A DNA stretch of 64,000 nt from assembly GCF_003265325.1 (NCBI RefSeq), contig NZ_QGNX01000001.1:248001-312000 (forward strand), read 5' to 3'. This document shows, piece after piece, positions 18,780-26,132 of the stretch. Both the position numbers and the translations under genes were made by a program. The first letter of the stretch is position 1; each line of letters begins with the position of its first letter. This DNA comes from Oceanibium sediminis (GTDB lineage: Bacteria > Pseudomonadota > Alphaproteobacteria > Rhodobacterales > Rhodobacteraceae). The notes under the pieces were generated by a model. The model ran no database searches. It saw only the letters and a program-made list of their open reading frames with translations, and had not been told where the DNA came from.

Positions 18780-19390
18780 CGCGCCGACGCCTGTAGCCGC
18801 GCCTCTGCCTCGGCCAGGTCCTCGGGGGTGTTGATGTTGAAGAAGGGGTCGTTGCCGTCAGCCGCCGGGAACATCGCGGTGGCCGCGCCGTAGCGGTCCG
18901 TCCAGGCCACCACGCGGCGCAGCCCCTCGCCGAGGGCGTCGCGCAGCTCGTCCCTCAGGTCCACGGACCACAGGCCGAAGGTGGGGTGCCGGTTCACGCC
19001 GCGCTCAGGGTCCGGCGTGGCGGCCAGCGCGACCGGCAGGGTGCCGCGCGCCTTGCGCAGAACGGCGACCAGGTCGTGCGGAAAGAAGGGCGTGTCCGCC
19101 GCGACGGTGACGATGTCATGGGCCCCGCGCGAGGCGGCGGCGTCCATGCCCGCCAGCACCCCGGCCAGCGGCCCGGGATAATCCTCCAGACTGTCGGAGA
19201 CGACGTCGTACCCGAAATCGGCGAACCGCGCCGGATCACCGTTGGCGTTGATGACGATGTCCCCGACCTGGCCGGAAAGCCGCTCAAGCACGCGGGTCAG
19301 GATCGGCTGCCCGCCGAGTTGCAGCAGGCACTTGTCCCCGCCGCCCATGCGCCGCGCCTGTCCGCCGGCCAGAACCACGCCCAGGGTCAT
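18776..19390 (-). CDS. mobA: Molybdenum cofactor guanylyltransferase MobA
   Basis: Transfers GMP to molybdopterin to form the bis-MGD cofactor used by formate dehydrogenase, DMSO reductase and nitrate reductase families. 204 residues. The nucleotidyltransferase signature LAGGQARRMGGGDK lies at 7-20, followed by GPLAGVLAGMDAA and VAADTPFFP (metal-binding Asp). Overlaps fdhD and mobB by 4 bp each. Confidence 0.94.
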   Translation of the reverse strand: MTLGVVLAGGQARRMGGGDKCLLQLGGQPILTRVLERLSGQVGDIVINANGDPARFADFGYDVVSDSLEDYPGPLAGVLAGMDAAASRGAHDIVTVAADTPFFPHDLVAVLRKARGTLPVALAATPDPERGVNRHPTFGLWSVDLRDELRDALGEGLRRVVAWTDRYGAATAMFPAADGNDPFFNINTPEDLAEAEARLQASAR

Positions 19391-20271
19391 ACCTCTTCTC
19401 CTTTGGACGCCCCCGCCCCCTTCCTGCGATGCTTGGGTTTTTCATCCGGCACCGCGCCGGGATCCGCATCGCGCAGCAGCCGCCCCGCGCCCGAGAGGCA
19501 CAGGAAGCGCTGCCCGCGCATCCGCCCAATCAGGGTCAGGCCGATCCTTTGCGCGATCTCCACCCCCCATGCCGTGAAGCCGGAGCGTGAGGCGAGCACC
19601 GGGATCCCCATCAGCGCCGTCTTTATCACCATCTCCGAGGTCAGCCGCCCGGTGGTGTAGAGCAACTTGTCCGCCCCGCTTTCCCCCTCAAGGCGCATCC
19701 AGCCGGCGATCTTGTCCACCGCGTTATGGCGGCCCACGTCCTCCATGTAGACGAGGGGCTGGTCGCCCTTGCACAGCACCGTACCGTGGATCGCGCCGGC
19801 GGTCAGATAGAGGCTGGGCGCGGTGTTGATCTTCTGCGCCAGCGCGTAAAGGTTCGAGGTGCGCACTTGTGTGTCAGGTAGGGTGACACCCTCCAGCCCC
19901 TCCATCATGTCGCCGAAGACGGTGCCGACAGCGCAACCCGAGGTGCGGGTCTTCTTCTTCAGCTTTTCCTCGTAATCGGTCTGCCGCTCGGTCCGCACGA
20001 CGACGACCTCAAGCTCCTCGTCGTACTCGACGGCGGTGATCACGTCATCGGGCAGCAGCATGCCCTGGTTCGCCAGGTAGCCGACGGCCAGGTACTCGGG
20101 GTAATCCCCGATGGTCATCGCGGTGACGATTTCCTGCGCATTCAGGTACAGCGTGAGGGGGCGTTCCTCCACCACGCGGATTTCCAGGGCTTCGCCATGC
20201 TGGTCCACCGCGCTGACCGGGCGGGTCAGCCGGGGGTTGTCGGGGTCTGGAAGGATCGGCGGGCGGGGCAT
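19387..20271 (-). CDS. fdhD: Formate dehydrogenase sulfurtransferase / accessory protein FdhD
   Basis: Delivers sulfur from IscS-type desulfurase to the Mo-bis-MGD of formate dehydrogenase. 294 residues; start at 20271 follows GGAGG (a longer frame to 20667 reads across the azlC promoter). The catalytic-loop region reads TSGCAVGT with a single Cys113, where the E. coli protein has a Cys-x-x-Cys pair. VYMEDVGRHNAVDKIAGW, LLYTTGRLTSEM and GIPVLASRSGFT are the other conserved blocks. First gene of the fdhD-mobA-mobB-moeA-MFS operon. The structural formate dehydrogenase genes are not in the window. Confidence 0.93.
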   Translation of the reverse strand: MPRPPILPDPDNPRLTRPVSAVDQHGEALEIRVVEERPLTLYLNAQEIVTAMTIGDYPEYLAVGYLANQGMLLPDDVITAVEYDEELEVVVVRTERQTDYEEKLKKKTRTSGCAVGTVFGDMMEGLEGVTLPDTQVRTSNLYALAQKINTAPSLYLTAGAIHGTVLCKGDQPLVYMEDVGRHNAVDKIAGWMRLEGESGADKLLYTTGRLTSEMVIKTALMGIPVLASRSGFTAWGVEIAQRIGLTLIGRMRGQRFLCLSGAGRLLRDADPGAVPDEKPKHRRKGAGASKGEEV

Positions 20272-20377
20272 GATGCCTCCTTCATTGGGCGCTGCGACAG
20301 AAGCATTCCAACCGGGAATATGCAATATGGCGATATTCGGTTTTACACCCGATTGGAGCGCGCGTAGAGGTGTCGCC

Positions 20378-21082
20378 ATGACAACAGATACCCGTTCCCA
20401 GATCCTTCGCGGCGCCATAGATGCCAGCCCCTTCCTGCTGATCATGGTCCCGTTTTCGATGCTGTTCGGCGTGGTCGCGACAGAGGCCGGGTTCTCCATC
20501 GCGCAGACCCTGTCGATGAGCGTCGTGGTCATCGCCGGGGCCGCGCAGTTCACCGCGATCCAGCTGATGGTGGACGACGCGCCGACCATCATCGTGCTGC
20601 TGACCGCGCTGGCAGTGAACCTGCGCATGGCGATGTATTCCGCCGCGCTTGTCCCCCACGTGGGCACCGCGCCGCGCTGGCAGCGGGCTTTCGCGGCCTA
20701 TTTCCTGGTCGACCAGGTCTATGGCATGGTCGCCGCCCGATACGAGGCGCACCCCGAGCATACCATCACCCAGAAGATGGCCTACTACTTCGGCGTGGCG
20801 ATCTTCATCTGCCCCTGGTGGTACCTGTTCACTTACATCGGCGCGGTGGCAGGCGGCGCGATTCCGCCCGACTACGGGCTGGATTTCGCGGTGGCGATCG
20901 CCTTCATCGCGATGATCGCGCCGCAGCTGAAAAGCCTGGCGCATGTCGCGGCCGCCTTCGTCTCGGTGGTGCTGGCGCTGGGGCTGGCGTGGGTGCCGCT
21001 GAACCTGGGCCTGATCATCGCGGCGTTCGCGGCAATGCTGACCGGGGCGCTGGTCGAAACCTGGCGGGTGGGACGGACATGA
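20378..21082 (+). CDS. azlC: AzlC family branched-chain amino acid exporter, large subunit
   Basis: 234-residue inner-membrane protein with about six hydrophobic segments. PFSMLFGVVATEAGFS, VIAGAAQFTAIQLM and AVNLRMAMYSAALVPH are AzlC hallmarks. With AzlD it forms a two-subunit exporter of branched-chain and related amino acids. The start at 20378 gives MTTDTRSQILRG, with AGAGGTG upstream; earlier in-frame Met codons lie in the fdhD promoter region. The stop overlaps the azlD start by 4 bp. Confidence 0.88.
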   Translation: MTTDTRSQILRGAIDASPFLLIMVPFSMLFGVVATEAGFSIAQTLSMSVVVIAGAAQFTAIQLMVDDAPTIIVLLTALAVNLRMAMYSAALVPHVGTAPRWQRAFAAYFLVDQVYGMVAARYEAHPEHTITQKMAYYFGVAIFICPWWYLFTYIGAVAGGAIPPDYGLDFAVAIAFIAMIAPQLKSLAHVAAAFVSVVLALGLAWVPLNLGLIIAAFAAMLTGALVETWRVGRT

Positions 21083-21411
21083 TTTCCGACGTCACGATCT
21101 GGATCGTCATCATCTGCCTTGGCATCGGGACGTACCTTATCCGGTACTCCTTCCTTGGCCTGATCCGCGCCGAGCGGATGTCGCCCTTCGTGCAGCAGGT
21201 GCTGCGCTTCACGCCGGTGGCCGTTTTGCCGGGGCTGGTCGCGCCGATGGTCGCCTGGCCGCCCGCCACGGGGGGTAATCCGGACCCCGTGCGCCTGGCA
21301 GCCGCGGCGGTGGCGCTGGCAGTCGGGATCTGGACACGGTCCTTCATGTGGGCCGGCGTGTCGGGGATGGCCGTGCTGATCGCACTGCTTCAGATCGGCG
21401 CCGGTGGCTGA
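21079..21411 (+). CDS. azlD: AzlD family exporter, small subunit
   Basis: 110 residues, three or four hydrophobic helices, with CLGIGTYLIRYSFLGL, LRFTPVAVLPGLVAPM and VGIWTRSFMWAGVSGMAVL typical of AzlD. Starts within the azlC stop (ATGA), so it is translationally coupled. Convergent with the Lrp-type regulator, whose stop is 8 bp away. Confidence 0.86.
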   Translation: MISDVTIWIVIICLGIGTYLIRYSFLGLIRAERMSPFVQQVLRFTPVAVLPGLVAPMVAWPPATGGNPDPVRLAAAAVALAVGIWTRSFMWAGVSGMAVLIALLQIGAGG

Positions 21412-21418
21412 AGCGGGC

Positions 21419-21880
21419 TCACCCCACGGGCAGGGCCGTCGTCTCCACCACCGTCTTGAGGGTGAAGTTCGAGTGCATCTGCGCCACATGCGGCAGCCGA
21501 GACAGGTGGCGGCGGTGGATCTGCGCGAAATCCTCGGTGTCGCGGGCCACGATCTTCAGCAGGTAGTCTGCCCCGCCCGCTGTCAGGTGGCATTCCAGCA
21601 CATCTGGGATCCGCGCCACGGCGGTTTCGAACGCATCGAGCACCTGGTCCGACTGTGACGAGAGGCGGATTTCCACGAACACCGTCGTTCCGCGGTTCAT
21701 CTTGCGCGGGTCGAGCCGGGCGACGTAATCGCGGATCACGCCCTCGGCTTCGAGCCGGGCCATCCGGCGGTGGCAGGCCGAAGGGGACAGATGCACGACC
21801 TCGGCCAGGTCCGCATTCGAGATACGCCCCTGCCGCTGCAACACGCGCAGAATGGCCGCATCTGTCGCATCATAGGTCAT
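21419..21880 (-). CDS. Lrp/AsnC family transcriptional regulator (likely of ald)
   Basis: 153 residues: N-terminal winged helix-turn-helix (DAAILRVLQRQGRISNADLA ... LSPSACHRRMARLEAEGVI) and C-terminal RAM ligand-binding domain (VLECHLTAGGADYLLKIVA). Such proteins bind amino acids as octamers or dimers and often sit next to their target. It is divergent from alanine dehydrogenase, so regulation of ald in response to alanine, as for AldR, is a reasonable inference. Confidence 0.88.
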   Translation of the reverse strand: MTYDATDAAILRVLQRQGRISNADLAEVVHLSPSACHRRMARLEAEGVIRDYVARLDPRKMNRGTTVFVEIRLSSQSDQVLDAFETAVARIPDVLECHLTAGGADYLLKIVARDTEDFAQIHRRHLSRLPHVAQMHSNFTLKTVVETTALPVG

Positions 21881-22021
21881 CGGTCGAATTTTCCACGCTC
21901 TCCTTCTGAATCCGGTGAATGATCATCGCAAGAAACTGAATTCAGCAGGGATGATTTGCAAGGAAATTTCGCCGAAATCGCGCGACGACTTGGAAAACAG
22001 ATTAATTCAAAAGGGGAGAAC
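21881..22021. promoter_or_regulatory. lrp-ald divergent promoter region with palindromes
   Basis: 141 bp between the two divergent starts. It contains the perfect palindrome CTGAATTCAG at 21936-21945, a half copy CTGAAT at 21906-21911 exactly 30 bp before (about three helical turns), TGATCA at 21920-21925, and the inverted repeat ATTTCGCCGAAAT at 21966-21978. These are candidate Lrp-type operators, judged by symmetry and phasing only. The ald ribosome site is AGGGGAG. Confidence 0.4.
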
Positions 22022-23143
22022 ATGAATATGCTCATCGGTTGCCCGAAGGAAATCAAGAACCAGGAGTACCGCGTCGGCGTGACCCCCGGTGCGGCCCATG
22101 AGGCTGTTGCCGCGGGGCACACGGTTATCGTCGAAACCGGCGCGGGCGTCGGTTCCGGGTTTCCGGATGAGGACTACATCGCCGCCGGGGCCAGTATCGT
22201 GGCCAGCGCCGAGGAAGTCTTTGCCCGCGCCGAACTGGTGGTGAAGGTGAAGGAGCCCCAGCCCACCGAGCGCAAGCAGTTGAGCGAGGGGCAGATCCTG
22301 TTCACCTACCTTCATCTGGCCCCGGATGCCGCGCAGACGCGCGACCTGCTGGACAGTGGCGTGACCGCCGTGGCCTATGAGACCGTGACCGACCGCGCGG
22401 GCGGGCTGCCCCTGCTCGCCCCGATGTCCGAGGTCGCGGGCCGGCTGGCCCCCCAGGTCGGCGCCTGGACGCTGCAAAAGGCCAACGGCGGGCGGGGCGT
22501 GCTGCTGGGCGGCGTGCCCGGCGTGGGCCCGGCGCGGGTGGCGGTCATCGGCGGTGGCGTCGTCGGCACCCACGCCGCCCGGGTTGCCGCCGGCATGGGG
22601 GCCGAGGTGACGGTGCTGGACCGCTCTCTGACGCGGCTGCGCTACCTGGAGGATGTTTTCGGCAACACCATCCGCACCCGCTATGCCTCGGCGGCTAACA
22701 CGCGCGAGCTGGTTATCGAATCCGACATGGTGATCGGCGCGGTCCTGATCCCCGGCGCCGCCGCGCCGAAGCTGGTGTCCCGCGCGGACCTTGCGCTGAT
22801 GAAGCCGGGCGCGGCTTTGGTCGATGTGGCCATCGACCAGGGCGGCTGCTTTGAGACCTCGCGCCCGACGACCCATGACGACCCGATCTACGAGGTGGAC
22901 GGGATCATGCATTACTGCGTGGCGAACATGCCCGGCGCGGTGGCGCGGACCTCGACCATTGCGCTTGGCAACGCGACGATGCCGTTCATGATGGCGCTGG
23001 CCGGCAAGGGGTGGAAACAGGCGCTGCGCGACGATCCGCACCTGAAGGCGGGCCTGAACACCCATGCCGGAAAGCTGACCTGCGCCCCCGTGGGCGAGGC
23101 GCTGGGGATCGACGTCACCGACCCGGACAGCTTGCTGGGATGA
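22022..23143 (+). CDS. ald: Alanine dehydrogenase
   Basis: NAD-dependent oxidative deamination of L-alanine to pyruvate and ammonia. 373 residues. The N-terminal catalytic segment [20 protein letters not shown] has the substrate Lys/Arg residues, [10 protein letters not shown] follows, and the Rossmann NAD loop is [36 protein letters not shown] is the family signature near the C-terminus. A strong ribosome site lies just upstream. Divergent Lrp gene suggests alanine-responsive control. Confidence 0.94.
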   Translation: MNMLIGCPKEIKNQEYRVGVTPGAAHEAVAAGHTVIVETGAGVGSGFPDEDYIAAGASIVASAEEVFARAELVVKVKEPQPTERKQLSEGQILFTYLHLAPDAAQTRDLLDSGVTAVAYETVTDRAGGLPLLAPMSEVAGRLAPQVGAWTLQKANGGRGVLLGGVPGVGPARVAVIGGGVVGTHAARVAAGMGAEVTVLDRSLTRLRYLEDVFGNTIRTRYASAANTRELVIESDMVIGAVLIPGAAAPKLVSRADLALMKPGAALVDVAIDQGGCFETSRPTTHDDPIYEVDGIMHYCVANMPGAVARTSTIALGNATMPFMMALAGKGWKQALRDDPHLKAGLNTHAGKLTCAPVGEALGIDVTDPDSLLG

Positions 23144-23198
23144 GCATGGCGGGGCACTCGGGCAGACCAACGCGGCGCATCCCGGGGCGGGTCATGCC

Positions 23199-23636
23199 AT
23201 GACCGCCCCGCAAATCCGCGCCGCAAGGCCAGAGGACCTGAACGCCCTTGCAAGGGTGATCGACGCCGCCTACGCGCCCTTCACGGCCAGCCTGCCCGGC
23301 TTGCCGGACATGACCGATGGGCTGGAGGAGGATATCGCCTCACATCCGGTCTTCGTCGCTGAAACCTCTGAAGGTATCGTCGCGGGGATGATCCTGATCC
23401 CCGCGACCGATCACCTGAAGCTGGCCAATATCGCCGTTATGCCGGACGCGGCGGGCAAGGGCGTGGCCAGCGCCTTGCTGGCACGGGCAGACGCCGAGGC
23501 ACGGCAACTGCGCCTGCCCGTTCTGCGGCTGGCCACCCACGTGGCGATGGAGGCCAACCAGCGCTTCTACGCCAAGCGGGGCTGGCGCGAGACCGGCCGC
23601 GATGGCCACCGGGTTTTCATGGAAAAGCCCGTTTGA
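23199..23636 (+). CDS. GNAT family N-acetyltransferase
   Basis: 145-residue acetyl-CoA-dependent transferase. The GNAT core is visible: LANIAVMPDAAGKGVASALL (beta4 and the acetyl-CoA loop) and LRLATHVAMEANQRFYAKRGW (motif B). The substrate cannot be predicted. It starts 55 bp after ald, in the same direction, so it may share the transcript. Confidence 0.82.
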   Translation: MTAPQIRAARPEDLNALARVIDAAYAPFTASLPGLPDMTDGLEEDIASHPVFVAETSEGIVAGMILIPATDHLKLANIAVMPDAAGKGVASALLARADAEARQLRLPVLRLATHVAMEANQRFYAKRGWRETGRDGHRVFMEKPV

Positions 23637-23672
23637 GCTGACCGGCGGACAACCCGCCGCCGGACCTGGCCA

Positions 23673-24107
23673 TCAGCCGTTCTGCTTGGCCAGCAGGTCG
23701 CGGATCTCGGCCAGCAGCTCTTCCTGGCTGGGGCCGGCGGGCGGGGGCGCGGGGGGCTCTTCCGCATCGCCGGCGGCGGCGTCTTTCACCCGGTTCACCA
23801 GCTTTACCAGCAGGAACACAACGAAGGCGATGATCAGGAAGTTGATCAGCGCGGTGATGAAATTGCCGTAGTTGAAGGTGGCCGCCCCGGCTTCCTGCGC
23901 GGCGGCAAGGGTCGCATACTCGCCCCCGTCCAGCGTGATGAAGTAGTTCGAGAAGTCGAGCCCGCCCAGGATCAGCCCGATCAGCGGCTCGATCAGGTCC
24001 TTGACCATGGAGCCCACGATCGCCGTGAAAGCCGCGCCGACAATGATCCCGACGGCCATGTCCATCACGTTGCCGCGCGCGATGAAGCTCTTGAATTCCT
24101 GTATCAT
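23673..24107 (-). CDS. mscL: Large-conductance mechanosensitive channel
   Basis: 144-residue inner-membrane pentameric safety valve opened by membrane tension on hypo-osmotic shock. [20 protein letters not shown] is the amphipathic N-terminal helix running into TM1, [20 protein letters not shown] is TM2, and [14 protein letters not shown] is the C-terminal bundle helix. The periplasmic loop between them is of normal size. The start at 24107 is behind GGGGAT; the frame upstream of it is not coding. Confidence 0.94.
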   Translation of the reverse strand: MIQEFKSFIARGNVMDMAVGIIVGAAFTAIVGSMVKDLIEPLIGLILGGLDFSNYFITLDGGEYATLAAAQEAGAATFNYGNFITALINFLIIAFVVFLLVKLVNRVKDAAAGDAEEPPAPPPAGPSQEELLAEIRDLLAKQNG

Positions 24108-24288
24108 CTTATCCCCTTTCCCGCGCTGCCGCCCAGAACCGGCAGCTTGGCCCAACAGTTTGTCCTGCTGTCAGAAACCCCGAAAAAAGCGCTGTGTCCA
24201 GCCCGGCAACAGTCCGTCCCGCGTCATCGGGTTGAAGCCCGTTGCGAAAAGGCACAGGTGATGGGGCTGAACTGCAAGGAGCATGACA

Positions 24289-25011
24289 ATGGCCGATCTT
24301 TCCGGATATCCGATCACGCAGCGCTGGCCCGCGAGCAATCCCGATATCCTGCAACTCTATTCCTTCCCCACGCCCAACGGCGTGAAAGTCTCCATCATGC
24401 TGGAGGAGATCGGCCTGCCCTACGAGGCGCACCGCGTCACCCTGTCCGACGCGGACGTGAAAAGCCCCGAGTTCCTGTCGCTGAACCCGAACAACAAGAT
24501 CCCCGCGATCCTCGACCCGCACGGACCGAACGGCAGCCCGGTCGCGCTGTTCGAAAGCGGCGCGATCCTGCTCTACCTGGCGGAAAAGTCGGGCAAGCTG
24601 CTGCCCCACGACCCCAACCTGCGGGCCGAGACGCTCAGCTGGCTGATGTTGCAGATGGGCGGCATCGGCCCGATGTTCGGGCAGATCGGCTATTTCCACA
24701 AATATGCCGGTAGCGCGATCGAAGACCCCCGCCCCAAGCAGCGCTACGTGGATGAGGGCAAGCGCCTGCTGAGCGTGCTCGACCAGCGGCTCGAGGGGCG
24801 TGAATGGCTGATGGGCGACACCTATACGATCGCCGATATCGCCACCTTCCCCTGGGTGCGCAACGTGGACGGCGCCTACGGCGCGCGCGACCTGCTGGAG
24901 CTTGAGCGTTTTGCGAACGTCACCCGCTGGTGGAATGCGGCGGCCGAACGCCCGGCATCGGTGCGGGGCCTGGACATCCCGTCGCGCGAGGCGCTGAAGC
25001 AGTCGGCCTGA
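24289..25011 (+). CDS. Glutathione S-transferase (YghU/YfcG-like, Nu class)
   Basis: 240 residues. N-terminal thioredoxin-like domain (LQLYSFPTPNGVKVSIMLEE, with the Thr-Pro-Asn motif typical of Nu-class enzymes with disulfide reductase activity; NKIPAILDP with the cis-Pro; LFESGAILLYLAEK for gamma-Glu binding) and an all-helical C-terminal domain (WLMGDTYTIADIATFPWV). The ATG at 24289 has AAGGAG at good spacing; the ATG two codons earlier is too close to it. Confidence 0.86.
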   Translation: MADLSGYPITQRWPASNPDILQLYSFPTPNGVKVSIMLEEIGLPYEAHRVTLSDADVKSPEFLSLNPNNKIPAILDPHGPNGSPVALFESGAILLYLAEKSGKLLPHDPNLRAETLSWLMLQMGGIGPMFGQIGYFHKYAGSAIEDPRPKQRYVDEGKRLLSVLDQRLEGREWLMGDTYTIADIATFPWVRNVDGAYGARDLLELERFANVTRWWNAAAERPASVRGLDIPSREALKQSA

Positions 25012-25054
25012 TCCCCATGGCCCGCGCCGCCTTGGCGTGGGCCGGTCGCCGCGC

Positions 25055-25327
25055 TCAGTTGAGCAGGTATTCCCCGTCCACCTTGCGCCACTCTCCCGGG
25101 CGGATCAGGTGCTGATGGGTGTAGCGGACCGAGTGCAGCGGGCCGTCAAGCTCGCTGCGCCAGAAGTCGATGAACGCCTTGAGCTTGGGGAATTCCGGCG
25201 CGATATCGTAGTTCTGCCAGGTGAAACTTTGCAGCAATGCCCGGGCATCGGGCATGCGGTAAAGGATTTCCGCGGTGATCAGGCCATGACCGGCGAGCAT
25301 CGCCTCGGTGTCTGCATAAGCTGTCAT
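25055..25327 (-). CDS. usg: Usg family protein
   Basis: 90 residues, with ILYRMPDARALLQSFTWQNY and HLIRPGEWRKVDGEYLL being typical of Usg, a small alphaproteobacterial protein named for its place upstream of trp genes in Caulobacter; its function is not known. The start at 25327 is placed behind GAGGGAG; a Met five codons earlier is possible. Here no trp genes are adjacent. Confidence 0.75.
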   Translation of the reverse strand: MTAYADTEAMLAGHGLITAEILYRMPDARALLQSFTWQNYDIAPEFPKLKAFIDFWRSELDGPLHSVRYTHQHLIRPGEWRKVDGEYLLN

Positions 25328-25458
25328 ACAGGGCTCCCTCATGGTGAAAGATACCCCGAATCGTGCCGCGCAAACAGCGGCTTGGCAAGTTAAATTCCGA
25401 TTTATGCCTTAAATATCAGCATGTTGGCAGCGCCCCGGGTGGAGTGCTGCCAGATCCT

Positions 25459-25914
25459 TCAGCCCGGCAGCTCGCCCGTCATCACGTAGGCCAGCAGCTG
25501 CACGACCTGCGCCGGAGTCTCCGCAACCGCGCTGGAAGCGGCGTTCACTTCCTTCAGCGCATGGGCATGCTCGGGCGGGTGCAGCACGATCAGCGACTTG
25601 CCGAGCGCCGCGGCATAACCCGCGTCGAAGGCCGCGTTCCACTGCTTGTACTTGTCCCCGAAACGCACGACGACGACGTCGGCTTCCTCGATCCCCTTGC
25701 TGGTGCGGATGCTGTTCAGCAACGCGCCCTTGCGGTCGTGCCAGACCTTTTCCGGCTCCGCCCCGAGGATCGCGACACCGCAATCGTCAGAGGCCGCGTG
25801 ATCCGTCACCGGAGCCGAGAACGAGATATCCAGCCCCGCTTCCGCGACACCGTCCATGATCTCCTCACGCCAGTTGGTGTGGATTTCGCCGGAAAGATAA
25901 ACGTTCAGATGCAT
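25459..25914 (-). CDS. YtoQ family protein
   Basis: 151 residues, MHLNVYLSGEIHTNWREEIM to the C-terminal YVMTGELPG. The segment GVAILGAEPEKVWHDRKGAL and DVVVVRFGDKYKQWNAAFDA fit the YtoQ family, which has a nucleoside 2-deoxyribosyltransferase-like Rossmannoid fold. The activity is not established. Apparently monocistronic. Confidence 0.75.
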   Translation of the reverse strand: MHLNVYLSGEIHTNWREEIMDGVAEAGLDISFSAPVTDHAASDDCGVAILGAEPEKVWHDRKGALLNSIRTSKGIEEADVVVVRFGDKYKQWNAAFDAGYAAALGKSLIVLHPPEHAHALKEVNAASSAVAETPAQVVQLLAYVMTGELPG

Positions 25915-26044
25915 GGTGTACTTCCTCTCGGTTGGTCACGAAACGCGCAGGCCTTATAGGGCGCGGCGCCGGGTCAGGTCCAGCGCGATGGGCTGAGCCG
26001 GCAGATAGGGCGCGCGCCGCTGCACGTCGGTGCAACGTCCCGGA

Positions 26045-26064
26045 CCCGCGGATTTATCCGCGGG
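26045..26064. repeat. GC-rich hairpin repeat (CCCGCGGA type)
   Basis: Perfect 8-bp stem (26045-26052 with 26057-26064) around a TTTA loop in the 218-bp spacer between ytoQ and pheT. The same stem recurs at 38810-38829. No T-run follows. Confidence 0.5.
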
Positions 26065-26132
26065 CGCGGCCCAACGCGAAAGGGGTCATCGCGCCAGCGA
26101 TGGCCCCGCCGCGGCGGGAGCCCTGCCCGACG

